Shown: positions 54,553 through 63,621 of the stretch, piece after piece | Layout: each line of letters opens with the position of its first letter | Numbering within the stretch: position 1 is the stretch's first letter | Assembly: GCF_000092045.1 (NCBI RefSeq) | Contig: NC_007761.1 | Span: forward strand, 933,001 to 997,000 | Direction of reading: 5' to 3' | DNA from: Rhizobium etli CFN 42 | GTDB lineage: Bacteria; Pseudomonadota; Alphaproteobacteria; Rhizobiales; Rhizobiaceae | Length of the DNA stretch: 64,000 bases | Position numbers and translations under genes: made by a program | The notes under the pieces: generated by a model | What the model was told of the DNA's origin: nothing | What the model saw: only the letters and a program-made list of their open reading frames with translations | The model's database searches: none

Positions 54553-55143
54553 CTACAGCCAGACGATCGTCCGCTCGCTCGTATCGATCCTGACAATCCG
54601 GTCCTGTGGAATGCCGCCTTCCGCGGCGGTGCTCTTCGGCAGCTCGGCAATCGCCTGGAACAGCGTGCGGATGACGCCGCCATGGGTGACGCAGACGGTC
54701 GGGCGATCGACGGAGCGCAGCCATGCGCCGGTGCGCCAGGAGAGGATTTCGTAGCTCTCCGCATCGTCGCCGGGCGGGATGAAATCCCATTTCGAGGCGT
54801 TGCGTTCGGCCACCCGCTCGGCCTGCGTCGCCTTCAGTTCCTTGAGTGTCGAGCCCTCCCAGTCGCCGAAGGAAATCTCCACCAGCCGCGGATCGGTGCG
54901 ATAGGCAAGCGGCGTCAGGCCCATGGCGGCGCGCATGATCTCCATGGTCGCGCGCGTGCGTCCGAGCGGGCTGGCGACGAAATCGAATTCGCCGACCGTC
55001 TCACCGAGAATCTCGGCCAGCGCGATGCCGTTCCGCCGGGCCTGTTCCAGGCCGATGGCATTCATCGGAACGTCCTTCTGACCTTGCAGGCGGCGCTCGG
55101 CATTCCAGTCCGTCTGACCGTGTCTGATCACATAGATAAGCAC
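54553..55143 (-). CDS. Histidine phosphatase family protein (phosphoglycerate mutase-like)
   Basis: A 196-residue histidine phosphatase. The motif YVIRHGQTDWNAERRLQGQK near residues 4-23 carries the phosphohistidine. The SPLGRTRATMEI segment is near 58, the acid region FGDWEGSTL is near 92, and the second active-site His is in CVTHGGVIRTLF near 151. The start is a GTG with CGGAG 8 nt upstream. It lies 20 bp after fabI on the same strand, a fixed neighbourhood in rhizobia. The substrate is unknown. Confidence 0.87.
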   Translation of the reverse strand: MLIYVIRHGQTDWNAERRLQGQKDVPMNAIGLEQARRNGIALAEILGETVGEFDFVASPLGRTRATMEIMRAAMGLTPLAYRTDPRLVEISFGDWEGSTLKELKATQAERVAERNASKWDFIPPGDDAESYEILSWRTGAWLRSVDRPTVCVTHGGVIRTLFQAIAELPKSTAAEGGIPQDRIVRIDTSERTIVWL

Positions 55144-55163
55144 GGTTCAGACTCCGGAGGCAT

Positions 55164-55982
55164 TTAGTCCTTGACGACTGAAATATCGGGCGCGTCGACC
55201 GCCTTCATGCCGATGACATGATAACCGCTGTCGGCATGGTGCACTTCACCGGTGACCGAGCGCGACAGGTCGGACAGCAGATAGAGGCCGACATCGCCGA
55301 CTTCCTCGATGGTGACGGTGCGGCGCAACGGGGCGTTATATTCGTTCCACTTCAGGATATAGCGGAAATCGCCGATGCCGGAGGCGGCGAGCGTCTTGAT
55401 CGGTCCAGCCGAAACGGCGTTGACGCGGATGTTCTGCGGCCCAAGATCGACGGCGAGATATTTGACGCTCGCTTCGAGGGCGGCCTTGGCGACACCCATG
55501 ACGTTATAGTTCGGCATCACCTTTTCGGCGCCGTAATAGGTCAGCGTCAGCATCGAGCCGCCTTCCGTCATCAGCTTCTCGGCGCGGCGTGCGACCGAGG
55601 TGAAGGAATAGACGGAGATCTGCATCGTCTTGTTGAAATTGTCGGGCGAGGTGTCGATGTAGCGGCCGGTCAGCTCGTCCTTGTCGGAAAAGCCAATCGC
55701 ATGCACGAGGAAATCGATCTTGCCCCACAGTTTTTCGACGTTTTCGAAAACCGCGTCGATGGTGGCTTCGTCGGCGACGTCGCAATGGCCGACCAGCGTC
55801 GCATCGATTTCGGCCGCGAGCGGCTCGACACGCTTCTTCAGCGCATCGCCCTGATAGGTGAGCGCAACTTCTCCGCCCTGCGCATGAATGGCCTTGGCAA
55901 TACCCCACGCAATCGAACGATTGTTGGCGACACCCATGATGACGCCGCGTTTGCCTGCCATGAGGCCGGATGCTTGAGCCAT
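55164..55982 (-). CDS. fabI: Enoyl-[acyl-carrier-protein] reductase (NADH)
   Basis: A 272-residue SDR-type reductase for the last step of each fatty-acid elongation cycle. The cofactor motif GVANNRSIAWGIAKA is near residues 15-29. The active site is Tyr-x6-Lys in YYGAEKVMPNYNVMGVAKAA near 148-167. The FabI tail RSVTGEVHHADSGYHVIGM is near 240-258. ATG 55982 is preceded by AGGGAGCG; an in-frame extension of 20 codons is not family sequence. FabI is the target of triclosan-type inhibitors. Rhizobia often have two fabI paralogues. Confidence 0.95.
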   Translation of the reverse strand: MAQASGLMAGKRGVIMGVANNRSIAWGIAKAIHAQGGEVALTYQGDALKKRVEPLAAEIDATLVGHCDVADEATIDAVFENVEKLWGKIDFLVHAIGFSDKDELTGRYIDTSPDNFNKTMQISVYSFTSVARRAEKLMTEGGSMLTLTYYGAEKVMPNYNVMGVAKAALEASVKYLAVDLGPQNIRVNAVSAGPIKTLAASGIGDFRYILKWNEYNAPLRRTVTIEEVGDVGLYLLSDLSRSVTGEVHHADSGYHVIGMKAVDAPDISVVKD

Positions 55983-56103
55983 ATTTCGCTCCCTAGGATT
56001 CTGATCGATCCTGCCTATGGCATAGGCCGTTAATCGGTTCAAGCTTGGCCTGGATCATCAACTGTTAGGGATCGTAACAAAGGGTGCGAATGTCATAAAA
56101 ATT

Positions 56104-57288
56104 TCACAGGAACAGGCCTTCGCGCATGCTCCGCATGAGATCGGTGATCTTGTCGTCGGGTTTTTCCCACAGGATGATGCGCAATTCGACGACGAGATCG
56201 CCTCTGCTGCCGTCCTCCCGCGGTAATCCCTGGCCGGGAATCCTGATCGTCTTGTCAGAGCCCGACCAGGCGGGAACGGTGATATCAAGCGGCCCGGCCG
56301 GTCCGTCGATACGCGTCTCGGTTCCGAGCACGGCATTTTCGATGCTGAGCGGCAGCACAGCGTGCAGATCGAAGCCGTCGACGGTGAAGCGCGGGTCGGG
56401 GGCAATGCGAATATTGACGACGGCATCGCCGCGCTGCATGCCCGGCAGCTTGAAGCCCTGTCCCTTCAGCCGGATCTCGTGACCATCGGTCGTGCCTGCC
56501 GGCAATGCAAAGCCGATTTCACGGCCTTCCGGCAGCGAAGCGCTAATCCAGCCGCTCTTCAGCACATCGTCGATTGTCACCGTCGCCGTCGTCACCTCGT
56601 CAGGCGCTTTTTCGAGGCCGGTATCCTTGGCGCCGGTGAAACGGCGCACCAGCGATGTCAGAATGCTCAGCGGCAGCGGCAGGTTGGCGCCGGCATTGTT
56701 TGATGCCTCGCCGGTTTCCTCCTCGGCTTCGGTGGCATCGCCATCCCCGCGCTTGGCCGCTTCGGCCTGTGCCTGGCCCTGTGTCTGTTGATTCGGCGTC
56801 TGCTGATATTGCTGATTCTGGGCCTGCGCGCGGCCCTGCGCCTGGCCGCCTGCCGCAGCGCGTGTCTGCGCCCCGAAAATGCGTTCGACCATCTCTTCGG
56901 CGCCTTCACCGGCAGCGGCCTGCTGCTTGGAGCCTTCGGCTGCGGTCTTCTGGGCCGCCCGCGCGAGTTCTTCCATCACCCGCTCGGCATTGGCCTGCGC
57001 CGCCTTGGCGCGGGCTGCAGCCTCGCGCGCGGCCTGGCGCTGCTGCATGATCGTCTGTTCCTGCTTCTTGGCTTCCGCCATCCGCACGGCATTGTCGAAC
57101 AGGCTGCGCTTGCGCGGATCTCGGAGCGTTTCATAGGCGCGGCCAATTTCGGCAAACCGGGCGGTCGCCGTCGGATCATCCTGATTGTGGTCGGGATGGG
57201 CAGCTTTGGCCATGTTGCGCCAGGCCGCCTTGATCTCGTCTGCCGCCGCGTCGCGCCTGACGCCCAGAATTTTGTAAGGATCGCGCAT
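56104..57288 (-). CDS. J-domain protein, CbpA/DnaJ type
   Basis: A 394-residue co-chaperone-like protein. Residues 1-65 are a J domain (MRDPYKILGVRRDAAADEIK with the HPD motif in AHPDHNQ near 32) that should stimulate a DnaK ATPase. A long Gln/Ala-rich linker (about 70-190) contains a coiled-coil-like basic/acidic segment and a QQ-rich stretch. The C-terminal half is a DnaJ C-terminal substrate domain (VTIDDVLKSGWISASLP onward) without the zinc finger. The ATG 57288 has only a weak site upstream. It is 121 bp upstream of fabI. Confidence 0.88.
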   Translation of the reverse strand: MRDPYKILGVRRDAAADEIKAAWRNMAKAAHPDHNQDDPTATARFAEIGRAYETLRDPRKRSLFDNAVRMAEAKKQEQTIMQQRQAAREAAARAKAAQANAERVMEELARAAQKTAAEGSKQQAAAGEGAEEMVERIFGAQTRAAAGGQAQGRAQAQNQQYQQTPNQQTQGQAQAEAAKRGDGDATEAEEETGEASNNAGANLPLPLSILTSLVRRFTGAKDTGLEKAPDEVTTATVTIDDVLKSGWISASLPEGREIGFALPAGTTDGHEIRLKGQGFKLPGMQRGDAVVNIRIAPDPRFTVDGFDLHAVLPLSIENAVLGTETRIDGPAGPLDITVPAWSGSDKTIRIPGQGLPREDGSRGDLVVELRIILWEKPDDKITDLMRSMREGLFL

Positions 57289-57628
57289 GTCAAAACCGCC
57301 GGTGTTGCGATGCGGGCGCCTGTCCTTGCCCGGCATCCCCGCCAATATCGAAGTCCACTATCAACATGTGAGGCGCCACCGGCCGCAAAGGCAGGCAGAG
57401 CCACTCTCGAGACCGATCGTGCGGCCGAGTTGCTAATCACTTCTTATTTCTATGGAGGGATGGGGAGTGTTTTGCCGTAAATGGTTAGCTCTTTGCTAAG
57501 CATTCGGCGGACAACCGGCGGCCGTTAACTTGTCGGCGCACCGAATCGGTTCCGGCAGATCAAAGTTACCGCCGGATTATCGTCAGCTCTCCCGCCGGAT
57601 TGGCGTCAGCTTTCCCGCCGGATTCGCG
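57289..57628. other. Intergenic region between J-domain and lipoprotein genes
   Basis: A 340-bp region with no gene. It probably holds the J-domain promoter on its left side. The right side begins the 23-bp tandem repeat block at 57569-57637, which runs into the end of the lipoprotein gene. Confidence 0.45.
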
Positions 57629-57637
57629 TCAGCTTTC
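57569..57637. repeat. Three 23-bp tandem repeats at the lipoprotein stop codon
   Basis: Three tandem 23-bp units begin at 57569, 57592 and 57615 (consensus CCGCCGGATT then GCGTCAGCTTTC) with a few mismatches. On the minus strand each unit carries an in-phase-independent TGA, and the lipoprotein stop lies in the first one met. This looks like slippage duplication at the gene end. Confidence 0.75.
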
Positions 57638-58087
57638 CGGCTGGAAGCTCAAGAGCTGCCAATTCCCGCCGCCGACGAGGCAGGTCTTGCCGTAAAATTT
57701 GGCAATGCCGACATAGGAATGCCGGGTCGTGCGGAACTGCCGGCACACCTGGCCTGACTCATTGTTCTCGACGATCGTATCGATGACGCCGGCGCTGCCG
57801 GTGGATGCATTCGCCCAGGGAAGCGGCTGGCCTTCGAGCTTGTTCACATCGGCCGACGTCACGGCGTTGCGCACCGTCATCTCGTCCGAGAGGGTGTCGG
57901 TGCTCGGCGGCGTCTGCGGCACGGTGCCGGTGGCCACCGACCGGTCGACCTTGGCTTCGCTCAAGAAATCCATCCCGCCCGCAAGGCAGCCGGAGAGCGA
58001 CAGCATTGCGGCGCCGACGATCAGGAAGGCACTGCTGCGTTGCCGCAGGCCCTTTGTATGGCGATATGACTTTGCTATGACTTCCAC
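57629..58087 (-). CDS. RT0821/Lpp0805-like surface lipoprotein
   Basis: A 152-residue exported lipoprotein. After a basic start, a hydrophobic segment AFLIVGAAMLSLSGCLAGG contains the lipobox LSGC. The mature part has a strand-rich domain with QPLPWANASTGSAGVI and paired Cys (QVCRQFRTTRHSYVGIAKFY, and TCLVGGGNW), resembling the RT0821/Lpp0805 surface-protein family of unknown function. The start is uncertain: a GTG at 58087 has AGGACG upstream, and the frame is open to 58174. It is divergent from pdxH. Confidence 0.72.
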   Translation of the reverse strand: MEVIAKSYRHTKGLRQRSSAFLIVGAAMLSLSGCLAGGMDFLSEAKVDRSVATGTVPQTPPSTDTLSDEMTVRNAVTSADVNKLEGQPLPWANASTGSAGVIDTIVENNESGQVCRQFRTTRHSYVGIAKFYGKTCLVGGGNWQLLSFQPES

Positions 58088-58152
58088 CCTGCGTCCTGTC
58101 CAGTTATCAAAAGCTGGGCGAGTTTTGAATAATCCGGGGCATTTGAACCAAT

Positions 58153-58773
58153 ATGTCGGCAAACGAGTTAACAAGCGGTGACTTTACCGAAAGTGGCGAG
58201 CCCTTCAAGCTCTTTGCCGAATGGCTGAAGGAAGCGGAGGCCTCCGAACCGAACGATCCCAATGCCGTGGCGCTGGCGACGGTCGATGAGCATGGTCTTC
58301 CCAATGTCCGCATGGTGCTCCTCAAGGGATTCGACGATGACGGTTTCGTCTTCTACACGAATTTCGAGAGTCAGAAAGGTCGCGAAATCTTGGGGCAGAA
58401 GAAAGCCGCCATGTGTTTCCACTGGAAAAGCCTGCGCCGCCAGGTGCGGTTGCGCGGGCCCGTCGAGATCGTGAGCGACGCCGAAGCCGACGCCTATTTC
58501 AAGACGCGGGCGCGCGGCAGCCGCATCGGCGCCTGGGCCTCCAAACAATCGCGTCCGCTCGAAAGCCGATTCGCGCTGGAGAAGGCGGTGGCCGAATACA
58601 CCGCCCGCTACGCCATTGGCGAGATACCCCGGCCTCCCCATTGGTCGGGCTTCCGCATCCGGCCGACCTCGATCGAATTCTGGAAAGATCAGCAGTTCCG
58701 CCTGCATGACCGCATAGAATTCCGCCGCCCGTCTCCAGTCGGGGCGTGGGAAAAGGTGCGGATGTATCCCTGA
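58153..58773 (+). CDS. pdxH: Pyridoxamine 5'-phosphate oxidase
   Basis: A 206-residue FMN enzyme that makes pyridoxal 5'-phosphate in the last step and in the salvage of vitamin B6. Family segments are [20 protein letters not shown] near residues 52-71, [15 protein letters not shown] near 92-106, and the C-terminal [20 protein letters not shown] near 159-178. The end, WEKVRMYP, is the usual terminus. It is divergent from the lipoprotein gene. Confidence 0.95.
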   Translation: MSANELTSGDFTESGEPFKLFAEWLKEAEASEPNDPNAVALATVDEHGLPNVRMVLLKGFDDDGFVFYTNFESQKGREILGQKKAAMCFHWKSLRRQVRLRGPVEIVSDAEADAYFKTRARGSRIGAWASKQSRPLESRFALEKAVAEYTARYAIGEIPRPPHWSGFRIRPTSIEFWKDQQFRLHDRIEFRRPSPVGAWEKVRMYP

Positions 58774-58778
58774 CTGCT

Positions 58779-59816
58779 TTACCTGCCCATCAGTTTCAGC
58801 GGAATGCCGGAGGCAAGCGCCGAGACGTAGCGCCGCTTCTGGTAGAAGCCGTTCAGCGACATGCGCGGGAGATAGCTGGTTTTCCCTGCTGCCGGCAGCC
58901 CCGGCTGCGTGGTGACGGCGACCGAAAAGCCCAGCCGGCCGGCAAGCCCCGCCTCGCGGGCGCCCGCCGCCTCCGGCGTGCCGTAGGGATAGGCGATCGC
59001 GGCGGGACGGACGCCGGTCAGTGCCTCGACGTAATCGGCCGAAACTTCCATCTCAATTCGCGCTTCGGCCTCCGACAGGCGGGCAAGCGCGCGATGGCTG
59101 ATCGTATGGGCGCCGAGCGCTGCAAGCGGATGTCGGGCGAGCCGCTGCAATTGCGCCGGTCTCATCACCAGATCGCGCACGATATCGGTCGGCTCGATGC
59201 CGTTTTCCCTGGCCAGCATATCAAGGGTGGCGACGGCGCGCGCCTCGTCGAAGCGGTGGATATACCGGGCGAAACGGTCGAATGCCTCCCATTGCTGCCG
59301 CGGCCCGTCGAGCGCCAGCCGCTCACTGCCGCGGCCGAAATCGAAGCGGATTTCTTTTGCCTGCCGCAATAGGACGGCGAGCGTTTCCCACCAGATGCTG
59401 TGGGAGCCTTCGGCAAAACCCTTGGTCACGAACACGGTGAAAGGTGTCCGATGCCGCTCGAATACCGCCAGCGCATACTCCATGTTGTTGATGTAGCCGT
59501 CGTCGAGCGTAAAGGCCGCAAACGGTCTGCCGCCCTCCGGCGCGGACAACAGCGCCGGCAGCTCGTCAAGCGGCACGAAGCGATAGCCATCGCGGGTCAG
59601 CCGCCGCAGTGCTGCATCGAGAAAGTGCGGGGTGATTTCGAGATGCGCGTTCGGCGCAAAAGTCTCTGCGCGCTGCGGGCGGACATGATGCAGCGTGAAG
59701 ATGACCCCGCGCCCGCGCGACTGGCGCATGAGGCCGGCCGCGGCGATCAACCAGGACGCCTCGAGCCCGGCGCCGATCGCCGCCCTTTTTGCCAATCGCT
59801 TCAATTGCCCCGTCAT
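58779..59816 (-). CDS. Polysaccharide deacetylase family protein
   Basis: A 345-residue NodB-homology protein. The catalytic motif TLDDGYINNMEYAL is near residues 99-112 (D-D pair), and the metal-binding H-x3-H type segment GAHTISHRALARLSEAE is near 235-251. The later AIAYPYGTPEAAG is near 276-288. It likely removes acetyl groups from a cell-surface or Nod-factor-like polysaccharide; the substrate is unknown. No signal peptide is clear; a hydrophobic segment at about 20-30 may be a weak anchor. An in-frame extension to 59849 is unlikely. It is convergent with pdxH. Confidence 0.86.
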   Translation of the reverse strand: MTGQLKRLAKRAAIGAGLEASWLIAAAGLMRQSRGRGVIFTLHHVRPQRAETFAPNAHLEITPHFLDAALRRLTRDGYRFVPLDELPALLSAPEGGRPFAAFTLDDGYINNMEYALAVFERHRTPFTVFVTKGFAEGSHSIWWETLAVLLRQAKEIRFDFGRGSERLALDGPRQQWEAFDRFARYIHRFDEARAVATLDMLARENGIEPTDIVRDLVMRPAQLQRLARHPLAALGAHTISHRALARLSEAEARIEMEVSADYVEALTGVRPAAIAYPYGTPEAAGAREAGLAGRLGFSVAVTTQPGLPAAGKTSYLPRMSLNGFYQKRRYVSALASGIPLKLMGR

Positions 59817-60028
59817 GCGCCGCCCATTGCTTTTGCGGCAAACTAGCAACCGCAGCTTAAGCCTTGCTCCCGATTTTGCACAACTTCTTTCGTTTTTTGT
59901 TAACCAAGACCGTGAAAAGGCTAGAAAAATGGTAGGCGTTGCCGCAAAGTCGCGCCAAACTTGCGGCTTCTGTCACATTACGACACATGGCCGGCCCGAT
60001 CGAGAGCCAGCGCATCAGGGGGAACTCC

Positions 60029-61312
60029 ATGAGAAAGCTTTTGGCGGCTGTTTTGACCGTAACGCTGGCCGTTTCGGCGCCGCTTGCGGCTCTTGCCGGT
60101 AGCGCCTCGCTGATCCTCGATGCCCGGACCGGCAAGGTGCTGGCATCAGAAAACGCCGATACGCTCAACCATCCGGCCTCGCTGACGAAGATGATGACGC
60201 TTTATCTCACCTTCGAGGCGCTGAAACGCGGCAAGATCGCCTGGGATACGCCGATCAAAATGTCGAAATACGCTGCCGCGCGGCCGCCGACCAAGCTCGG
60301 CGTCAAGGCGGGCGGCACCATCACGGTGCGCGAGGCGGTCTATGGCATGATCGTCAAATCCGCCAATGACGCCGCCGCCGCCATGGCCGAGACGCTCGGC
60401 GGCTCGGAGAGCGGTTTTGCCCGGATGATGACGGCCAAGGCCCGCCAGCTCGGCATGAGCCGCACCGTCTTCGTCAATGCATCGGGCCTGCCGAACAGCA
60501 GCCAAGTGACGACGGCGCGCGACATGTCGACGCTCGGCGTGGCGCTGATGAAGAATTTTCCCAACGAATACCGCCTGTTTTCGATGGCGAGCTTCAACTT
60601 CCGCGGCAAGACCGTGCGCGGCCACAACAATCTCATGTACCGCTACCAGGGCATGGACGGCATCAAGACGGGTTATACCAACGCGTCGGGCTTCAATCTC
60701 GTCAGCGCCGTCAGGGACGGCAACCGCCGTGTCGTCGGCGTCGTGCTCGGCGGCCGCACCGCCCGCAGCCGCGATGCCAGGATGGAGGCACTGCTCGACC
60801 GCTATCTCGGCCGCGCCTCGTCATCAGGCGGCGCCAAGCTGATGGCGAGCGTCGGCGCCAGGGAGCCGGTGGAAGTCGCTTCCGCGTCTGGCGCTTCCGA
60901 CGTTCCGGTGCCGCTCAACGCGCAGCGCCCGGACGAAGATCTCGCAACAAAGAGCTTGGCTTATGCCGATGACGCCGTCGTGCCGATGGAGCGTCCGGTC
61001 GCGATGGACGAGATTCTGAATGCCGGCAAGGCCGTCAAGGCTCCGGCCGAGAAGACCGATGGAACCTGGCAGATCCAGATTTCGGCCGCGCCGAGTGCCG
61101 ATGCGGCGCGAGCGCTTCTTGCACAGGCACAGTCGGAAGGCGGCGCGCCGCTGGTTTCCGCCTCGCCCTACACTGAGGCGGTCGGAACGGGCGCCAACAA
61201 GATCTATCGCGCCCGCTTTGTCGGCTTCGCCAGCAAGGATGCCGCCGTCTCCGCCTGCGATGCGCTGAAGCAGCGCTCCTACGACTGCATGCTGCTGCCG
61301 GACCACGGCTGA
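60029..61312 (+). CDS. D-alanyl-D-alanine carboxypeptidase (class C PBP) with SPOR domain
   Basis: A 427-residue penicillin-binding protein. Residues 1-23 are a signal peptide. The peptidase domain has SxxK (HPASLTKMM near 51), SxN (VKSANDAAAAMAE near 112) and KTG (GIKTGYTNASGFNLVSA near 214). It trims the terminal D-Ala of periplasmic peptidoglycan. A Ser/Pro-rich linker leads to a C-terminal SPOR-like domain (about 350-427, beginning WQIQISAAPSADAARALLA), which binds denuded glycan and targets proteins to the septum. AGGGGGA precedes ATG 60029. It is a stand-alone gene. Confidence 0.92.
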   Translation: MRKLLAAVLTVTLAVSAPLAALAGSASLILDARTGKVLASENADTLNHPASLTKMMTLYLTFEALKRGKIAWDTPIKMSKYAAARPPTKLGVKAGGTITVREAVYGMIVKSANDAAAAMAETLGGSESGFARMMTAKARQLGMSRTVFVNASGLPNSSQVTTARDMSTLGVALMKNFPNEYRLFSMASFNFRGKTVRGHNNLMYRYQGMDGIKTGYTNASGFNLVSAVRDGNRRVVGVVLGGRTARSRDARMEALLDRYLGRASSSGGAKLMASVGAREPVEVASASGASDVPVPLNAQRPDEDLATKSLAYADDAVVPMERPVAMDEILNAGKAVKAPAEKTDGTWQIQISAAPSADAARALLAQAQSEGGAPLVSASPYTEAVGTGANKIYRARFVGFASKDAAVSACDALKQRSYDCMLLPDHG

Positions 61313-61388
61313 TCGCCGCACCCAGGCAATCCACTCTGGACAAGCATCGGGAATCAGCGTCTCTTCCGTAAACAAAAGGGGAACACCG

Positions 61389-61706
61389 ATGTTGAGATCG
61401 CTTGCCGACCAGTTCGAAACCTCATCGGCCAAATATGCCGCGGCCAACGGCATCGAACGCGACGCCGACTGGTTTTTGTTGAAGCTGCAGGAGGAGGTCG
61501 GCGAACTCACCCAGGCCTGGAACCGGTTGACCGGCCGCAGTCGCCGCAGAGAGCGGACGCAGGAAGAGCTCGACCGCGACCTCGCCGACGAGACCGCCGA
61601 CCTGCTCGGCCATATCCTGCTTTTTGCCCGCCGCAACGACATCGACCTTGCCGCCGCGATCGAACGGAAGTGGCGGTTTCAGCCGGCGCAGACACCGGAG
61701 GCGTAA
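61389..61706 (+). CDS. MazG-like nucleotide pyrophosphohydrolase
   Basis: A 105-residue all-alpha NTP pyrophosphohydrolase-like protein. The metal-binding helices are LLKLQEEVGELTQAW (about 29-43, EEVGE) and DLADETADLLGHILLFA (about 64-80, ExxAD). Relatives hydrolyse NTPs or dNTPs to the monophosphate and pyrophosphate, often as a housecleaning function. Its substrate is not known. AAAAGGGGAAC precedes the ATG. It lies 76 bp after the carboxypeptidase gene. Confidence 0.85.
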   Translation: MLRSLADQFETSSAKYAAANGIERDADWFLLKLQEEVGELTQAWNRLTGRSRRRERTQEELDRDLADETADLLGHILLFARRNDIDLAAAIERKWRFQPAQTPEA

Positions 61707-61751
61707 GCACTGCGGCATTGCGCATCCGGATCCGAGAGATCGCGACCGACT

Positions 61752-62765
61752 TTAGAAGACTGCGCTCAATCCGGTTACCAGCCAGAACGCAAGCGCCGAG
61801 ATCATCGCGGCGGCGGGCAGGGTGATGATCCACGCCACCACGATATTGCCCGCCAGACCCCAGCGGACCGCAGACACGCGCCTGGCGGCGCCGACGCCGA
61901 TGATGGCGCCGGTTATGGTGTGGGTGGTGGAAACCGGAATGCCGAGCCAGGTGGCGCCGAAGAGCGTCAAGGCGCCGCCCGTTTCGGCGCAGAATCCTTG
62001 CATCGGGTTCAGCCTGGTGATCTTCGAGCCCATCGTATGGACGATGCGCCAGCCGCCGAACAAGGTGCCGAGCGCCATCGCCGCCTGGCATGAGATCACC
62101 ACCCAGAGCGGCACGTGGAAGCTGCCACCGAGATAGCCCTGCGAGTAAAGAAGCACGGCAATGATGCCCATCGTCTTCTGGGCGTCATTGCCGCCATGAC
62201 CGAGCGAATAGAGCGACGCCGACACGAATTGCAAGAAACGGAAGGACCGATCGACTGCAAAAGGCGTTTGCCGGATGAAGATCCAGGTTACCGCCAGGAT
62301 GAGGAACAGTGCCAAAAGAAAACCGATCATCGGCGACATGACGATAGCGGCGGCGGTCTTGAGAAGACCGCTCCAGACGATCGCGCTCAAGCCGGTTTTG
62401 GCAAGGCCCGCACCGACCAGCCCGCCGACCAGAGCATGGGATGAACTGGAGGGAATGCCGAAGACCCAGGTCACGACATTCCAGACGATGGCGCCGATCA
62501 AGGCCGCGAAAATCACTTGCGGCGTGACGATCGCCGGATCGATGATGCCGGTCCCGAGCGTCTCGGCCACATGCAGGCCGAAGAACAGGAAGGCGATGAA
62601 ATTGAAGAATGCCGCCCAGAAGACCGCATATTGCGGCCGCAGGACCCGTGTCGAGACGATTGTTGCGATCGAGTTGGCCGCATCATGCAGGCCATTGAGA
62701 AAATCGAACAGCAGCGCGACGCCGATCAGGCCGACAAGAAGCGGAAGAGCGAGCGCGACATCCAT
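61752..62765 (-). CDS. pit: Low-affinity inorganic phosphate transporter
   Basis: A 337-residue membrane protein of the PiT family (about ten helices). The N-terminal phosphate-binding motif GLHDAANSIATIVSTRVLRP is near residues 25-44, and the duplicated C-terminal motif GGNDAQKTMGIIAVLLYSQG is near 195-214. Both GxNDxANxxGT-type repeats are present. It couples phosphate to a proton or cation gradient. Its ATG overlaps the stop of the DUF47 gene by one base, so the two form one unit, and a Pho box lies upstream. Confidence 0.95.
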   Translation of the reverse strand: MDVALALPLLVGLIGVALLFDFLNGLHDAANSIATIVSTRVLRPQYAVFWAAFFNFIAFLFFGLHVAETLGTGIIDPAIVTPQVIFAALIGAIVWNVVTWVFGIPSSSSHALVGGLVGAGLAKTGLSAIVWSGLLKTAAAIVMSPMIGFLLALFLILAVTWIFIRQTPFAVDRSFRFLQFVSASLYSLGHGGNDAQKTMGIIAVLLYSQGYLGGSFHVPLWVVISCQAAMALGTLFGGWRIVHTMGSKITRLNPMQGFCAETGGALTLFGATWLGIPVSTTHTITGAIIGVGAARRVSAVRWGLAGNIVVAWIITLPAAAMISALAFWLVTGLSAVF

Positions 62766-63406
62766 CAGATATTCTCGATCACGATGCCGCTGATCTCGTT
62801 GGCGACGTCCTCGAAACGGTCGACCACCTTCTCCAACTCACCGTAGATTTCGCTGCCGATCATGTAGGCCATCGCATTGCCAGCGCCGTGCCGGCGGAAC
62901 AGATCCTTGAGCCCCCGCTCGTGCAACTCGTCGGAGCGCCCTTCCACCCGCGTGACCTGCTCGACGATGGCAGAAAGCCGCGGCGCATTGGCGGTCATGC
63001 GATCAAGCAACGGAATGGCTTCGGCAATGAGATTGGCAGCTTCCACAACAGTCTTGCCCATCTCCTGCATCCCCGGATCGAAGCTGGTCTGCTCGAAGAG
63101 CCGGATGGTTTTGACGGTCTTGTGCATCATGTCGATCGCATCATCCATGGATTGGATGAGATCCTTGATGTCTCCACGATCGAAAGGTGTGATGAAGCTC
63201 CGCCGGACGGCCTGCATCACTTCGCGGGTTATATCGTCGGCCTGATCTTCCAACCGCACGATCGTTTCGCATTGATGCTCGATCTCTATGCCCGACAGCA
63301 ACCTTTCCAGAGCCTGTGCGGCGTCGACGATGGTTCTGGAATGTTGTTCGAAAAGGACGAAGAACCGGTCTTCGCGCGGCATCAACTTTCGAAACCAACC
63401 CAGCAT
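62765..63406 (-). CDS. DUF47 PhoU-like accessory protein (OrfA) of the Pit transporter
   Basis: A 213-residue helical protein of the DUF47/PhoU-like family. The start MLGWFRKLMPREDRFFVLFE is typical. Conserved segments are LEDQADDITREVMQAVRRSF near 54-73 and FDRGDIKDLIQSMDDAIDMM near 76-95, with a further GxE-type helix at the end. In Sinorhizobium meliloti the homologue, OrfA, is encoded with Pit and is needed for its transport. ATG 63406 has GAGG well spaced; a GTG at 63412 lies too close to it. Confidence 0.9.
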   Translation of the reverse strand: MLGWFRKLMPREDRFFVLFEQHSRTIVDAAQALERLLSGIEIEHQCETIVRLEDQADDITREVMQAVRRSFITPFDRGDIKDLIQSMDDAIDMMHKTVKTIRLFEQTSFDPGMQEMGKTVVEAANLIAEAIPLLDRMTANAPRLSAIVEQVTRVEGRSDELHERGLKDLFRRHGAGNAMAYMIGSEIYGELEKVVDRFEDVANEISGIVIENI

Positions 63407-63491
63407 GAACACCTCGTAATCTTTGGTCTGCGCTATAGGCGACCAGCCGTCCTAAACCGTATCCCATTGAAGAGATAGGGGTGAATTTAAG

Positions 63492-63512
63492 TTTATGACA
63501 GATTTGTGACAA
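63492..63512 (-). promoter_or_regulatory. Pho box upstream of the DUF47-pit operon
   Basis: On the minus strand the sequence reads TTGTCACAAATCTGTCATAA: two TGTCA(C/T) direct repeats 11 bp apart with an AT spacer, matching the PhoB binding consensus. It lies about 86 bp upstream of the DUF47 start, oriented toward the operon. In S. meliloti PhoB represses orfA-pit when phosphate is low; the same direction is inferred here. Confidence 0.75.
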
Positions 63513-63621
63513 CGGCGCTCTTGAAGTAGAGATATAGTTGAGGAACATTGGCGGCGCCCGAACCTTGGTTCAGCGTCCCAGGCTTCTTTTTCACGATTAA
63601 TCTAGCGCTCAGGAGATTACC

